Below are positions 26,984 to 36,108 of a stretch of DNA of 64,000 bases, one piece after another. The position numbers and the translations under genes are program-made. This DNA is from Bacteroidota bacterium. GTDB taxonomy: Bacteria > Bacteroidota > Bacteroidia > NS11-12g > UBA9320. Below the pieces are notes generated by a model. That model was not told where the DNA came from. It saw only the letters and a list, made by a program, of their open reading frames with translations, and ran no database searches. Location of the stretch: assembly GCA_018700895.1 (NCBI GenBank), contig JABIUV010000024.1:1-64000 (forward strand), given 5' to 3'. Each line of letters opens with the position of its first letter. The stretch's first letter is position 1.

Positions 26984-28342
26984 TTATCCTATATTCTCAG
27001 GAGATGGCCCTTTTTTATCTCCTTGTGGTTTTCTGTTTGGGTTAGGTTTGCGATTGCTCGTTTTCTTACGTGGATTACCCGTGCGTTCACCTCTGGGTTT
27101 ATCGCTCTGCGGTTTATCACCTTTCGGCTTGTCTGTTCTGTTACGGTCGTTTCTTGGTTTGCCTCCTTTGCCTTTAGGCTGGTTGCGATTTCTATCGTTT
27201 CTTGGCTTTCCCCCCTTACCTTTATTTCTGTTTCCACCTCTGCGATTTTTATCATCCATACGGGTAAGGTCAGTATCTCCTAGTAGGTCATCTTTGTACT
27301 CCAATGTTTTGAAGGCCACTTCTGCACCCAGAGCGGTATCGCTTAGCGTTGGAGGTGTTTTGCCTTTTTTGTTTAAGGCGACAATCTCGTTTACACGTTT
27401 TAAGTCGAGTGGTATCCAGTCAAAGCTTTTTTCGTAGCAGTACCAAGCAGTCCCTTTCAGAATGTCAATCTTTCGTAGACTAGCGAGTCCTGATTCTGTC
27501 TTAAGTTTCACCTTCTCATTTGGGAATTCTTTTAATGCTTCGTGGTAGGTTTCTAGCTCATAGTTTAAACAGCATTTTAGTCTGCCGCATTGTCCACTTA
27601 GTTTGAGCATATTGATACTCAAGTTCTGCGTCTTAGGAGCCCCCATGCTCACTACCTTGTAATCGGTAAGCCAGGTACTACAGCACAGTTCTCTTCCGCA
27701 AGTTCCTATGCCGCCTAGTCGTGAAGCTTCTTCACGGTAGCTTACTTGTAGCATCTGTATGCGGCTCTTGAATGATGAAGCGTATCGGCGTATCAATTCT
27801 CTGAAGTCTACACGACCTTCTGCAGTGTAATAAAATGTCACTTTTTTACCATCCCCTTGAAACTCAATGTCGCTTATTTTCATTTTTAAGCGAAGCTGCA
27901 GGGCGATAGTTCGAGCTTCCTCTAGTGTTTTTTGTTCTAAGCTTTTGAAGTGGTCGTATTTCTGTATTTGTTCCTCAGCTGCAATGCTTCGTATGGTACG
28001 CATCTCTGAGTTATTTTCGTCTACACCATATTTTTTGAGGTGTAGTTTTACCAGCTCACCTGCTAGCGATACTTCCCCCACATCGTACCCTATGTCCGAG
28101 TCTACAATCACCTTATCACCTGTGAATAATTCAAGGTGATTTACATTGCGATAAAACTGTTTCTTACTTCCTTTGAAACGAATTTCTACGATGTTAAAAG
28201 GCTCATAGTCTTCTGGCAGCACCACATCAGTAAGCCAATTGTACACATTCAATTTATTGCAACTCCCCGTAGAGCAGCTGCCGTTATTTCCACATCCAGG
28301 GCTGTGGCTCCCATTATTATTTCCGCAACTTCCGCATCCCAT
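26984..28342 (-). CDS. ricT: RicT/YaaT-type PSP1-domain protein with basic repeat tail
   Basis: The 452-residue protein has a Cys-rich N-terminus (six Cys in the first 28 residues, mixed with Gly, Asn and Ser). A PSP1/RicT core follows (about 33-330), with FNIVEIRFKGSKKQFYRN, the conserved TCGRELCCSTWL (near 219-230) and GQCGRLKCCLNYE (near 251-263) Cys clusters. These clusters fit the iron-sulfur-binding Ric complex known from Bacillus. The tail from about 375 is a Lys/Arg/Gly/Asn/Pro-rich low-complexity region with the unit GKGGKPRNDRNR twice. In Bacillus RicT promotes mRNA processing with RNase Y; the role in Bacteroidota is unproven. The basic tail suggests RNA contact (inference). Confidence 0.9.
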   Translation of the reverse strand: MGCGSCGNNNGSHSPGCGNNGSCSTGSCNKLNVYNWLTDVVLPEDYEPFNIVEIRFKGSKKQFYRNVNHLELFTGDKVIVDSDIGYDVGEVSLAGELVKLHLKKYGVDENNSEMRTIRSIAAEEQIQKYDHFKSLEQKTLEEARTIALQLRLKMKISDIEFQGDGKKVTFYYTAEGRVDFRELIRRYASSFKSRIQMLQVSYREEASRLGGIGTCGRELCCSTWLTDYKVVSMGAPKTQNLSINMLKLSGQCGRLKCCLNYELETYHEALKEFPNEKVKLKTESGLASLRKIDILKGTAWYCYEKSFDWIPLDLKRVNEIVALNKKGKTPPTLSDTALGAEVAFKTLEYKDDLLGDTDLTRMDDKNRRGGNRNKGKGGKPRNDRNRNQPKGKGGKPRNDRNRTDKPKGDKPQSDKPRGERTGNPRKKTSNRKPNPNRKPQGDKKGPSPENIG

Positions 28343-28382
28343 ATATTTATTGCCCGAAGGACTTGTTTATCAGTTTGTTATG

Positions 28383-28466
28383 GCGGTTTAGGTGTTCGTT
28401 TCAAACCGCACATGTATGCTTGCTTATTGTGCCTTAGCGGGTGACCGCTAGGTTAATTGCATACAT
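28383..28466. other. Cluster of two inverted repeats between ricT and an ATP-grasp gene
   Basis: One hairpin has arms GCGGTTT (28383-28389) and AAACCGC (28403-28409). Just after it, ATGTATGC (28412-28419) pairs with GCATACAT (28459-28466) and encloses a further short stem TAGCGG/CCGCTA. The 157-base gap lies downstream of the ATP-grasp gene and upstream of ricT on the minus strand. It could be a terminator, the 5' leader of ricT or a small repetitive element. It does not fold as a tRNA. Confidence 0.5.
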
Positions 28467-28499
28467 CGGTCAAATATATCTCAAAAAAAATGAAATGAC

Positions 28500-29534
28500 T
28501 TAGAAATATAGCTCTTCGTAATGACGAACAAATTGGGTGCCCCATTTTATCGGGTAATCGTTCAATTTTGCTACATTGAAATCAGGAGATAGACATAACG
28601 AAGGAACATTGACACCAGCTCCTTGTAAGGCTACGGTGGTTCCTTGTATCCTTGGATTTATTTCTACCACCAGGGGTTGTCCTTTTGTACTCATTTTTAC
28701 CTGAATGCCTATTGGGCCATGCAGGTTTAATGTGGCGAGTATTTGAGTGCAATAAGCTATGATTTCGGTATGATTTTCTATATGCCCAGCTACGCTGATG
28801 CCGGCATTCATTTTGTCTCTGCTACGTGGTATTATGAGTAGTGGTGTGCCCTTATTCACTAGGCAATCTACGGTGTATTCTTGGCCGGGTAAATATTCAG
28901 AAACGAGTAGTGGCGGAAATGACTCTTGGAGTATTTCACTAAGCTCATTTTCAGTAATGTACGTACTGTTTGGTTTGTGGTTAAAAAGGAGATCGTGCTT
29001 GCTTATGCTGCTATCCACTATCCTAAAACCTCTGCTTCCGTTGGCTCTACATGGTTTTACAATGTATTTGGATTCAGTGGTTTTAAGCCTCTTTTGTATC
29101 GCAAGAAATTCATCGTAATTAGTCGCCACTCCAAATTGCGGTACCGCAATGCCGTTATCGCTCAGGTGCTGATAGAGCTTCCCTTTATCGTTGGCTATAG
29201 TAAGGTCGTGTAAGTCGCTTACTATTACGCGAATTCCTGCTTTGGCAAATGTATCCTTAGATCGGCTGAGTGGTTCTAGTTCACGCGTGGTGATGGGCAG
29301 TATGGCTTGTATTTGCTCCTTTTTGCATTGAGCTAGGAGCCTGTCTGCAAAAGTGGGATCTGCACCCAATGGCACTGTAAAATATCGGTGAGCTAAAAGC
29401 TTGCCTGCGGTATGAGGTTGGGCGTCACACGCGTATATGATCACATCAGGATGGGCTGATTTTATGGCTTTTATAATACCAGGAGCACCGGGAGCTCCTC
29501 CGCCAGTGATGAGTATACGATTTATAGTTTCCAA
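28500..29534 (-). CDS. ATP-grasp ligase (carbamoyl-phosphate-synthase-like)
   Basis: The 344-residue protein has an N-terminal pre-ATP-grasp Rossmann part (RILITGGGAPGAPGIIKAIK), followed by ATP-grasp features: YIVKPCRANGSRGFRI (about 156-171), LLVSEYLPGQEYTVDCLVNK (about 208-227) and the metal-binding PLVVEINPRIQGTTVAL (about 283-299). This is the fold of carbamoyl-phosphate synthetase large-chain-like ligases that join carboxylates to amines or make acyl phosphates in surface-glycan and natural-product pathways. It overlaps the PIG-L deacetylase gene by 13 bases, so both probably act on the same metabolite. The substrate is unknown. Confidence 0.87.
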   Translation of the reverse strand: METINRILITGGGAPGAPGIIKAIKSAHPDVIIYACDAQPHTAGKLLAHRYFTVPLGADPTFADRLLAQCKKEQIQAILPITTRELEPLSRSKDTFAKAGIRVIVSDLHDLTIANDKGKLYQHLSDNGIAVPQFGVATNYDEFLAIQKRLKTTESKYIVKPCRANGSRGFRIVDSSISKHDLLFNHKPNSTYITENELSEILQESFPPLLVSEYLPGQEYTVDCLVNKGTPLLIIPRSRDKMNAGISVAGHIENHTEIIAYCTQILATLNLHGPIGIQVKMSTKGQPLVVEINPRIQGTTVALQGAGVNVPSLCLSPDFNVAKLNDYPIKWGTQFVRHYEELYF

Positions 29535-30160
29535 CGTACTACTTCAAAAACTTCTGCAAAAGGTGCGTTTACATGTATGCCTCTGCTGAGTGCTAGTCCC
29601 TTGATAAATTCAGGATTGCTATACGGACGGTGTGCTTGTGACTGATACTTTTTAAGTGCCGTAATTTTTTGCTCTACCTGTCCCTTTGTAAGTGTATTAA
29701 AACACGTGGTATTAAAAACCAAGTTATTCCAAGGCATCTCGTAGCTTAAAATACTATAAAACTTAAAAGCTCTCACACCTTCTTCGGCGATGGTTTTGTG
29801 GTCTTGGTGTATGTCATTAAGCGATGGCATAACGACCAAATCGGGCTGTATCTTCTCCCTTAATTTTATGAGATCGTCTAATATTTCTTGTCGATGATAG
29901 TTGAAGGTTCTTACTTCATAATCATACAAAATCAAATTCTCAGGTCTCACACCCAGCACTTGAGTAGCTGCTTTTACCTCGGTGATGAGTATGTCCTCAG
30001 GAAATTGAGGAAGAACGGATTGCTTGCAGGCAGAGAACGTAGCATAGTATACCTGCTTGCCTTCTTGTGTCCACTTGTATATACTTGCTCCGCAGCCAAA
30101 TTCGCCATCATCTGTATGAGGGGCGAGGATTAATATCTTTTCTATATTGTTGCTAATCAT
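29522..30160 (-). CDS. PIG-L family deacetylase (LmbE-like)
   Basis: The 212-residue zinc hydrolase has the signature ILAPHTDDGEFGCGASIYKW at residues about 10-29 (family form HPDDE; here HTDDGE) and MPSLNDIHQDHKTIAEEG with the third zinc His near 117-120. PIG-L enzymes remove N-acetyl or related acyl groups from sugars such as N-acetylglucosaminyl compounds, in the cytoplasm. It overlaps holB by four bases at its start and the ATP-grasp gene by 13 bases at its end. The trio is thus one operon, with the sugar-modifying pair riding behind a replication gene. Confidence 0.9.
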   Translation of the reverse strand: MISNNIEKILILAPHTDDGEFGCGASIYKWTQEGKQVYYATFSACKQSVLPQFPEDILITEVKAATQVLGVRPENLILYDYEVRTFNYHRQEILDDLIKLREKIQPDLVVMPSLNDIHQDHKTIAEEGVRAFKFYSILSYEMPWNNLVFNTTCFNTLTKGQVEQKITALKKYQSQAHRPYSNPEFIKGLALSRGIHVNAPFAEVFEVVRWKL

Positions 30161-31281
30161 TTACGTACGAAGTTGTATCTTAGGTTTAGACTCAAGTGAA
30201 AAAGCGTCATCTTACCATTGGAGTTTCGTTTTATCTGGTAAATCACCTCATTTATTTGCTCGTAACTTTTTTCTATGCACGCTGCATTTAGCGTGGTGCT
30301 AAATTTTTTGATAAAATCTTGTTGCTCCTTCTCTGCTTTTATTTGATAGTTATCTACCATTTTTTGGAGCAGACTTTGTCTTAAAATAGCCAGTCCATTG
30401 GTCAAGAAAAGTTGGGTTTGTGTGCGGCCGCTCTTGTGAAGTGATTCACCTATTTCATAAGCCTTGGCTAGGTTATTGGTATAGCACGCCACCATCCACT
30501 CTCTGAATAAGGCACTGTAATTATCTTCTACGCTTTCTACTAGGCTGATAGCTTTGCGAAAATTACCCTCGGCTAAGTAGCTTAGTTGTTCAGCCTTGGT
30601 GCTTTCCAGGTTGTATTTTTCTTTGAGGTAGGCCTCCGTTTCTTCTTCGGTATAGGTGGGCACCTTTACCAGTTGTGTTCTGCTGGTAATGGTAGTCAGT
30701 AGTTCGTCGCTATCTTCCGCTACGAGTATGAAATATGTTTTTTGAGGTGGTTCTTCTATGATTTTGAGCAGGGCATTACTCTCTGTTTTCAGATACTCCG
30801 GCATCCAAATGATGAGTGTTTTTGCTTCGCCTTCGTATGGTTTTAACGAGAGTTTGGAGAGTATGCTTCGTGTTTCCTCACGGTATATATTGGGTTGCTT
30901 GTTTTCGTCTTTGGCTATGACGGATACCCAATCGGCAGTGTTAAAAAAAGTATGATCCTTATTAAACTCTCGCCATTGCGTTATGAAATCAGTACTTATT
31001 GGTTTTTTGGCACTTGTGCTGTTATTGGTGAGAGGTATGGTGTAATGCACATCAGGGTGGGTGTGGCTGCCTATTTTTCGGCAACTGCTACACTCCCCGC
31101 ACGAATCGTCATTTTGCCTATTGGTGCAGTATATATATGAAGTAAGAGCATAAGCCAGAGCAAGCTTACCACTGCCTTCATTACCAAGTAGTAACAACGC
31201 GTGAGGTAGCTTTCCCTTGTTCACACTCGTAGCGAGCTTGGTTTTTAACTTGGCCAGTCCAGGCACATCTCCAAATTGCAT
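30157..31281 (-). CDS. holB: DNA polymerase III delta' subunit
   Basis: The 374-residue protein is an AAA+ clamp-loader subunit. The N-terminal part has a degenerate P-loop, LLLGNEGSGKLALAYAL, the Cys zinc module around SCGECSSCRKIGSHTHPD and the LLKIIEEPPQKTYFILVAED segment with the SRC/sensor-type TSRTQ. It loads the sliding clamp together with DnaX and delta. Bacteroidota often have holB next to ricT; here the PIG-L and ATP-grasp genes lie between the two. The stop of the upstream YfhO-type gene is only two bases away. Confidence 0.93.
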   Translation of the reverse strand: MQFGDVPGLAKLKTKLATSVNKGKLPHALLLLGNEGSGKLALAYALTSYIYCTNRQNDDSCGECSSCRKIGSHTHPDVHYTIPLTNNSTSAKKPISTDFITQWREFNKDHTFFNTADWVSVIAKDENKQPNIYREETRSILSKLSLKPYEGEAKTLIIWMPEYLKTESNALLKIIEEPPQKTYFILVAEDSDELLTTITSRTQLVKVPTYTEEETEAYLKEKYNLESTKAEQLSYLAEGNFRKAISLVESVEDNYSALFREWMVACYTNNLAKAYEIGESLHKSGRTQTQLFLTNGLAILRQSLLQKMVDNYQIKAEKEQQDFIKKFSTTLNAACIEKSYEQINEVIYQIKRNSNGKMTLFHLSLNLRYNFVRK

Positions 31282-31283
31282 TT

Positions 31284-33770
31284 TTACTGAACTTCTTTTG
31301 AGTTAAAGAATTCGCTTTTTATCCAGAGACCTAATGAGAGAGCAATGAGTAAATAAATAATTGCACCAAAAGATAAAGATAAGGTACTTCCTAGCTCGTA
31401 GGTCTTTGGTTCAAATTTGAAAACAATCTTATGCTTGCCTGCGGGCACTCTGAGCCCACGTAAGATATAGTTTACTCTATAATGGTCCACAAGCTCATTG
31501 TCTATGTATGCATTCCATCCCTTGTCATAAAACACTTCTGAGAATACTACATTGCTTTCCTGAGAGCTAGCGTAAGTGTATTCCATCTGCTCGGGGTGAT
31601 ACTTGTCAAAAGTGATGGTTGCATTACTATCTACGGCATTATTTTTACTTACTCGGCCAGCAAATTCTTGTTCTACCACACCATTGGTGCGGGTATCTAA
31701 TTGACCAAGAGCAAGAATTGCACTGTCTGCATTAGCTACTATACGTATATTAGGGACTATCCACGCATTGCCCAGTGCATTGGCATTTTGGCCGTACATA
31801 GGTTGCCCGCCTTGCTGCTGCTGATTGGGATATATGAAGTACTTCATATTGAGCATATTGAGAATTGGATTATTATCTACCTTACTCTTTTGTAAATCGT
31901 CTATCAAATACCAGTCCCAAAGATCTTGATATCGCCTGATTTTAGCAGCACTGTATCCACCTATTGATTTATGGAAGTTTGCACATCTATTACTGTTTAG
32001 TGTACTCTCAGTAACATCTAATACCCTATAATAACTTTGGTCTCTTTTTATTTCTAAGTCAGCGGCATAGGGTTCGAAAGGTTGGGGTGAATAGCTGGCT
32101 TTTTTGAAATGTTTATCATTTAGTTGACGCTTCCCTACGAACCATAGGTCTGCTAACACCAATATGCCAATTAACAGTACTACGTATTTAGTGTCCATCT
32201 TTTTGTAAAATGCTAACCAAACAAGAGCTAGAATGGCTAGAGTAAAAAACAAGCTGATTTTTGCATCTTTTTCCATTGGTTTAATACGTTCTGCACTGAA
32301 ATAGTCCAAGTAACTATTAATTTCAGATGGAGTAGGATTCCTTTTTTGTAATACCCTTTTTGCTTGTTCTGTGTCTCGATCATATACTACACGACCACTT
32401 TCATTTTTAATGGGAACGGTATTGAAGTCGTTAAACATAGTCCCTGTAAAGCCAGCTAAAATTATGATAGCTATGCCTGCAGAACTTGCTATTATTAATG
32501 GTTTTTTGAAGCTCGATAAATTTGCATGATTCTTAAAAAATTCTTCGAGTCCTAACATGGCTAGTAAACCCATACTAATTTGAATAAGCACAATCATCAT
32601 ACTGGGAGCTCTAAACTTGTTATAGAGTGGGAAATGTTCATACATGAAGGTATTAATCCCGACAAAATGATTACCACCCATAGATAGGACTATGGTCAGA
32701 AGTATGACAGAAACTATCCACCATTTTAGCGGCCCTTTTACCATCACTAGGCCTAATAGCATTAAAATAAACATAGTCACCCCCAAGTATTTAGGACCTG
32801 AAGTGCTGCCTATCTGACCGTAGTATAAATTTGCAGTCTGAGAAGGTGGATCTTCTGGGTTGTAGTTTTTACCTCCACTGTAGTTTGGAATTATAGTAGC
32901 TACGTAATCTGACCATCCCATACTGTAGGAGAATACGTAGTCTTTCGTCAAGCCATTTTGTACATTGTCGTTAGTCTGGCTGTCAGGTGTGATGGTAAGA
33001 GCACTTTCGCCACGTATCGAGTCCTCTGCATATTCATTAAGAAGTAAAAGGTTAAGACTGTTGGCACCTACAGCAATACCTGCTCCTGCTAAAGCAAGAA
33101 TGGCGGCGATGGCATAATCCTTAATCTTATTTTCTTGGATATGTTTTACCAATTGAAATATAAAAAATAACACCACCATGAACCCACCGTAATAGGTAAT
33201 CTGCACGTGATTTACAAAAATTTGCAATGCAAATCCAGCGGATAACACCGTGAGTCCCAATAGGTATTTCTTGCGAAAAAGATACTGACACCCAGCAATG
33301 ACAAGGGGTAGGTATCCTATGGCAGCTGCTTTGGTATTATGCCCTACGGCTAGTATGGTAAAATTCTCGGTGGCGAAACCTATGCCTATAGCTCCGATAA
33401 CTGCAAGCCACGTGCGTACTTCAAATGACTTGAGCATTATGAAGGCACATATTAGGTATAAGAACAGTTGTGCCCAAATACGCGGGTGTGATGGAAATTT
33501 AAGATTCTGAAGAACTGTCTTTGTACCTTGATTTTGGATGGCATAAGCAGGCATTCCTGCGAATAGGGCGTTTGTCCATATAATGTTTTCGTCCGATTTG
33601 TTGTAAGCCATAATCTCGCTTGCAGCACCTTTGTATTGGATGATATCGCTCTGTTTGGGAGCTTTGCCTTTGAAATTAGAAGGGACAAAAAGAGCAGAAA
33701 TAACAAGTACGGCAAGTAGAGCAAGAACTTCGTTCTTGTACCTACTCCATAGTGATTTTATTTTATTCAT
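31284..33770 (-). CDS. YfhO-family polytopic membrane protein
   Basis: With the start at the ATG at 33770 (MNKIKSLWSRYKNEVLALLA) the protein has 828 residues. An upstream ATG at 33812 is less likely because it adds a Leu/Arg-rich stretch. At least twelve hydrophobic helices are interspersed with a long periplasmic part, and the sequence NALFAGMPAYAI, then GNSLNLLLL-like and FRAPSMMIVL segments fit the YfhO family. A soluble beta domain lies near the C-terminus (residues about 560-790: VFSEVFYDKGWNAYIDNELV), as is usual. Family members are GT-C-like and implicated in teichoic acid or lipid-linked sugar modification. It is part of the minus-strand block running into holB. Confidence 0.88.
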   Translation of the reverse strand: MNKIKSLWSRYKNEVLALLAVLVISALFVPSNFKGKAPKQSDIIQYKGAASEIMAYNKSDENIIWTNALFAGMPAYAIQNQGTKTVLQNLKFPSHPRIWAQLFLYLICAFIMLKSFEVRTWLAVIGAIGIGFATENFTILAVGHNTKAAAIGYLPLVIAGCQYLFRKKYLLGLTVLSAGFALQIFVNHVQITYYGGFMVVLFFIFQLVKHIQENKIKDYAIAAILALAGAGIAVGANSLNLLLLNEYAEDSIRGESALTITPDSQTNDNVQNGLTKDYVFSYSMGWSDYVATIIPNYSGGKNYNPEDPPSQTANLYYGQIGSTSGPKYLGVTMFILMLLGLVMVKGPLKWWIVSVILLTIVLSMGGNHFVGINTFMYEHFPLYNKFRAPSMMIVLIQISMGLLAMLGLEEFFKNHANLSSFKKPLIIASSAGIAIIILAGFTGTMFNDFNTVPIKNESGRVVYDRDTEQAKRVLQKRNPTPSEINSYLDYFSAERIKPMEKDAKISLFFTLAILALVWLAFYKKMDTKYVVLLIGILVLADLWFVGKRQLNDKHFKKASYSPQPFEPYAADLEIKRDQSYYRVLDVTESTLNSNRCANFHKSIGGYSAAKIRRYQDLWDWYLIDDLQKSKVDNNPILNMLNMKYFIYPNQQQQGGQPMYGQNANALGNAWIVPNIRIVANADSAILALGQLDTRTNGVVEQEFAGRVSKNNAVDSNATITFDKYHPEQMEYTYASSQESNVVFSEVFYDKGWNAYIDNELVDHYRVNYILRGLRVPAGKHKIVFKFEPKTYELGSTLSLSFGAIIYLLIALSLGLWIKSEFFNSKEVQ

Positions 33771-33829
33771 AAAGCGTAGGCTCAAAAATAGAATTACTTT
33801 GCGAAGTAACAAGCGGTAGAGCGAGTCTA

Positions 33830-35116
33830 TTATACGAGTAAATCTTTGAAGCGAGAGGCTTGCAACGGACGGCTATAGGCTAGTACCTCTTTATTTTCTG
33901 GCAAAATGGCTTTGCCACTTTGCCAATCCTCGTGTACTTTGTTAAGATAAGCAGTTATTGCCGGGACATCAGTATCGAAGGACTGCCCTGCTACTGTTTC
34001 TTCTAAGATGTGTGCTACAAATCCATCTACTTTGCCTATGTAAATAATCGGCTTGCGTGCGGCCAAGTACTCATATACTTTGGCTGGGATTCCTCCTTCT
34101 TTTTGGTCCTTGTTTAATGGTCCGCATACGAGCAAGAGGCTCGATTTTTGCAAGTAGCGGATACTCTCTTTATGCGGCACGTAGTCACTAAATAAAGTGT
34201 GCTTGATGAGGTTGCGTTGCTCTAGCTCCTCGTGCAACTGAGGGTATACCGAACCAACAAACTGGAGTTTAAATTCTATACTATCCTTTAATGAAGATAA
34301 TGCATCCAGAAACGGATTGATATTATACTGCTCGCTTATTGTGCCCGTGTAGGTAATCGTGAAAACATCGTTTTTGCCGTAATCAAAATCTTCAAAATCC
34401 TTAGGATCGTACCCATTAGGTATAGACGTGAATTTATCACTGTTTACCTTGCTCGATTTTGACGCAAAAAATGAAATATATACAGGCGTAGCAGTGGCAA
34501 TATGGTCTGCCTGCTCTATGACCTTACGTTCCATACGCAGATTCATAATGTGCGAGAGGCGGCTATGATTCAGCAGCTCATAGTAGTATATGTCGGTCCA
34601 CATATCCCTAAAGTCTGCAATCCAATTTACGTTGAGCTTACGTTTGAGCTTCTTACCTATGAGCTGTACGGAGTGTGGAGGGCTGGAAGTGATAATATTG
34701 GTGATGCCGTGTTGTCTTATGATTTGTTTAGCTGTTTTGTAGGCATAAGGTTTCCAGTATTTTCGGGGGTCGGGGATAAATAGGTTGGTCCGAAGAAAGA
34801 TTACTAGTTGTTGTTTCCAGTTCTTTTTATCTACGTTTCCAAATCCGGCAGAGGGAATGCTTTTTTTGCCAAATAGTTTGGCAAAAATTCCAAGGGGTTC
34901 AAAAGACTTGGTTTGGTGCAGTTTTACATCAGGGTGGATGTCATTTTGCAACGTAGGGTCTAGGGTGGTGTAGCTTGCGTAGTCACCACGAGGTGTTAGT
35001 ACGTGTACTTCTACTCCTTGTTCGGCAAGGTAGTGACTCAGTTTTAACCAACGTTGCACACCTGCACCTCCGCTAGGTGGCCAGTAGTAGGTGAGTATGA
35101 GTACTTTTTTTTGCAC
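33830..35116 (-). CDS. Glycosyltransferase, GT4-like (GT-B fold)
   Basis: The 428-residue protein has the N-terminal domain of GT4-type enzymes (YYWPPSGGAGVQRWLKLSHY, about 9-28, then EVHVLTPRG) and a C-terminal donor-binding domain with ITYTGTISEQYN and FSDYVPHKESIRYLQKSSLL, plus GGIPAKVYEYLAARKPIIYI, the usual E-x-x-A-like donor site region. It transfers a sugar from a nucleotide donor in a cytoplasmic or membrane-associated reaction of glycan assembly. The next gene on the strand is a GT2 enzyme, which ends 11 bases upstream of its start, so they likely work on the same glycan. Confidence 0.9.
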   Translation of the reverse strand: MQKKVLILTYYWPPSGGAGVQRWLKLSHYLAEQGVEVHVLTPRGDYASYTTLDPTLQNDIHPDVKLHQTKSFEPLGIFAKLFGKKSIPSAGFGNVDKKNWKQQLVIFLRTNLFIPDPRKYWKPYAYKTAKQIIRQHGITNIITSSPPHSVQLIGKKLKRKLNVNWIADFRDMWTDIYYYELLNHSRLSHIMNLRMERKVIEQADHIATATPVYISFFASKSSKVNSDKFTSIPNGYDPKDFEDFDYGKNDVFTITYTGTISEQYNINPFLDALSSLKDSIEFKLQFVGSVYPQLHEELEQRNLIKHTLFSDYVPHKESIRYLQKSSLLLVCGPLNKDQKEGGIPAKVYEYLAARKPIIYIGKVDGFVAHILEETVAGQSFDTDVPAITAYLNKVHEDWQSGKAILPENKEVLAYSRPLQASRFKDLLV

Positions 35117-35127
35117 GGTGAATGTTG

Positions 35128-36018
35128 TTAGTTCTTAGGGTTGATTGATTGTGCGACAAAGCCAAAGCGTTTATATACCTTACGAAGTACGTCTATTTTC
35201 CAGTTTTGTATGTAGTAATTCTTATAGACGAGTTGAGGAGTATATCGAACGAGGTCTTTTATAAATACGGCACTGCCTATGATAATTTGCTTGGCAATAT
35301 TTAGTATCTTGTTGCCTGTTTGATATTTGGCCATGTCTACTCCTCTGCTTTTACTGGCGTTCATAAACCACTGAACATTAAGTTTGTAGGCGGCAACTAC
35401 GTGATATATAATAAGTTGATCATCATAGACCCTCGCAATATTGCTTTTTATCATTCGATCTTGTAGCTCAGATTCTTCTCCATACCCAATGCTCGTTCCG
35501 GTCATACCTAGGGCGGTATTGAATGGCCCTACTTGCTCAAAAATATCTTTGTGTATACACATTATGCCTCCAGACAGGTACTCGTTTTTGGGCAATATGC
35601 CAGCTTGTTCAAAGTTGTGCGAGTTGCTACCGTATTGCACCTTGTGCCATTTGGGTTGTCCATAGTGATACCAGGGGTAGTATACCCCACCAAAAACCAA
35701 GTGGTTTGATTTGCAATGTTGGAGAGCTTTGGCTACTAAGTTTTTGTGTGATTTGGCATCATCGTCTAGATACATTACCCATTTGCCCTGAGCTTCGGCA
35801 ATCGCTTTATTTCGGGCGAATGATAGGCCCGTATTATCCTCAGAAACATACCTAGCTTCGGGGTAGGATTCTATTAAGGTTTTTACTTTTTTGGTGCCAT
35901 TATCTATCACTAAGAGTTCTGCATCGGCAGTGAGTTGCGGTATGAGTGAGTCTAAACAATGTGTTAAGAGCTCTTCTCTGTTGTAAGTGCAGATGGCTAT
36001 GGTAAGTGTGAGACTCAA
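35128..36018 (-). CDS. Glycosyltransferase family 2
   Basis: The 296-residue protein begins with the GT-A nucleotide-binding strand LTIAICTYNREELLTHCLDS, followed by LLVIDNGTKK, the DXD motif in YLDDDAKSHKN (about 80-90) and GGIMCIHKDIFEQVGPFN with GYGEESELQDRM, which is the acceptor and catalytic base region. A C-terminal region with hydrophobic patches may associate with the membrane. It is the first gene of a minus-strand glycosyltransferase pair and is divergent from the big + strand glycan cluster, with 90 bases between the two start codons. Confidence 0.9.
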   Translation of the reverse strand: MSLTLTIAICTYNREELLTHCLDSLIPQLTADAELLVIDNGTKKVKTLIESYPEARYVSEDNTGLSFARNKAIAEAQGKWVMYLDDDAKSHKNLVAKALQHCKSNHLVFGGVYYPWYHYGQPKWHKVQYGSNSHNFEQAGILPKNEYLSGGIMCIHKDIFEQVGPFNTALGMTGTSIGYGEESELQDRMIKSNIARVYDDQLIIYHVVAAYKLNVQWFMNASKSRGVDMAKYQTGNKILNIAKQIIIGSAVFIKDLVRYTPQLVYKNYYIQNWKIDVLRKVYKRFGFVAQSINPKN

Positions 36019-36108
36019 TGTTTGGCAAAGAAAAACTTTAATACGCTAAATGCGGAGTAAAATGTAGGTCGGTTTGTTATTTAGACGTATTAACCTTTGA
36101 TTTGTCCT

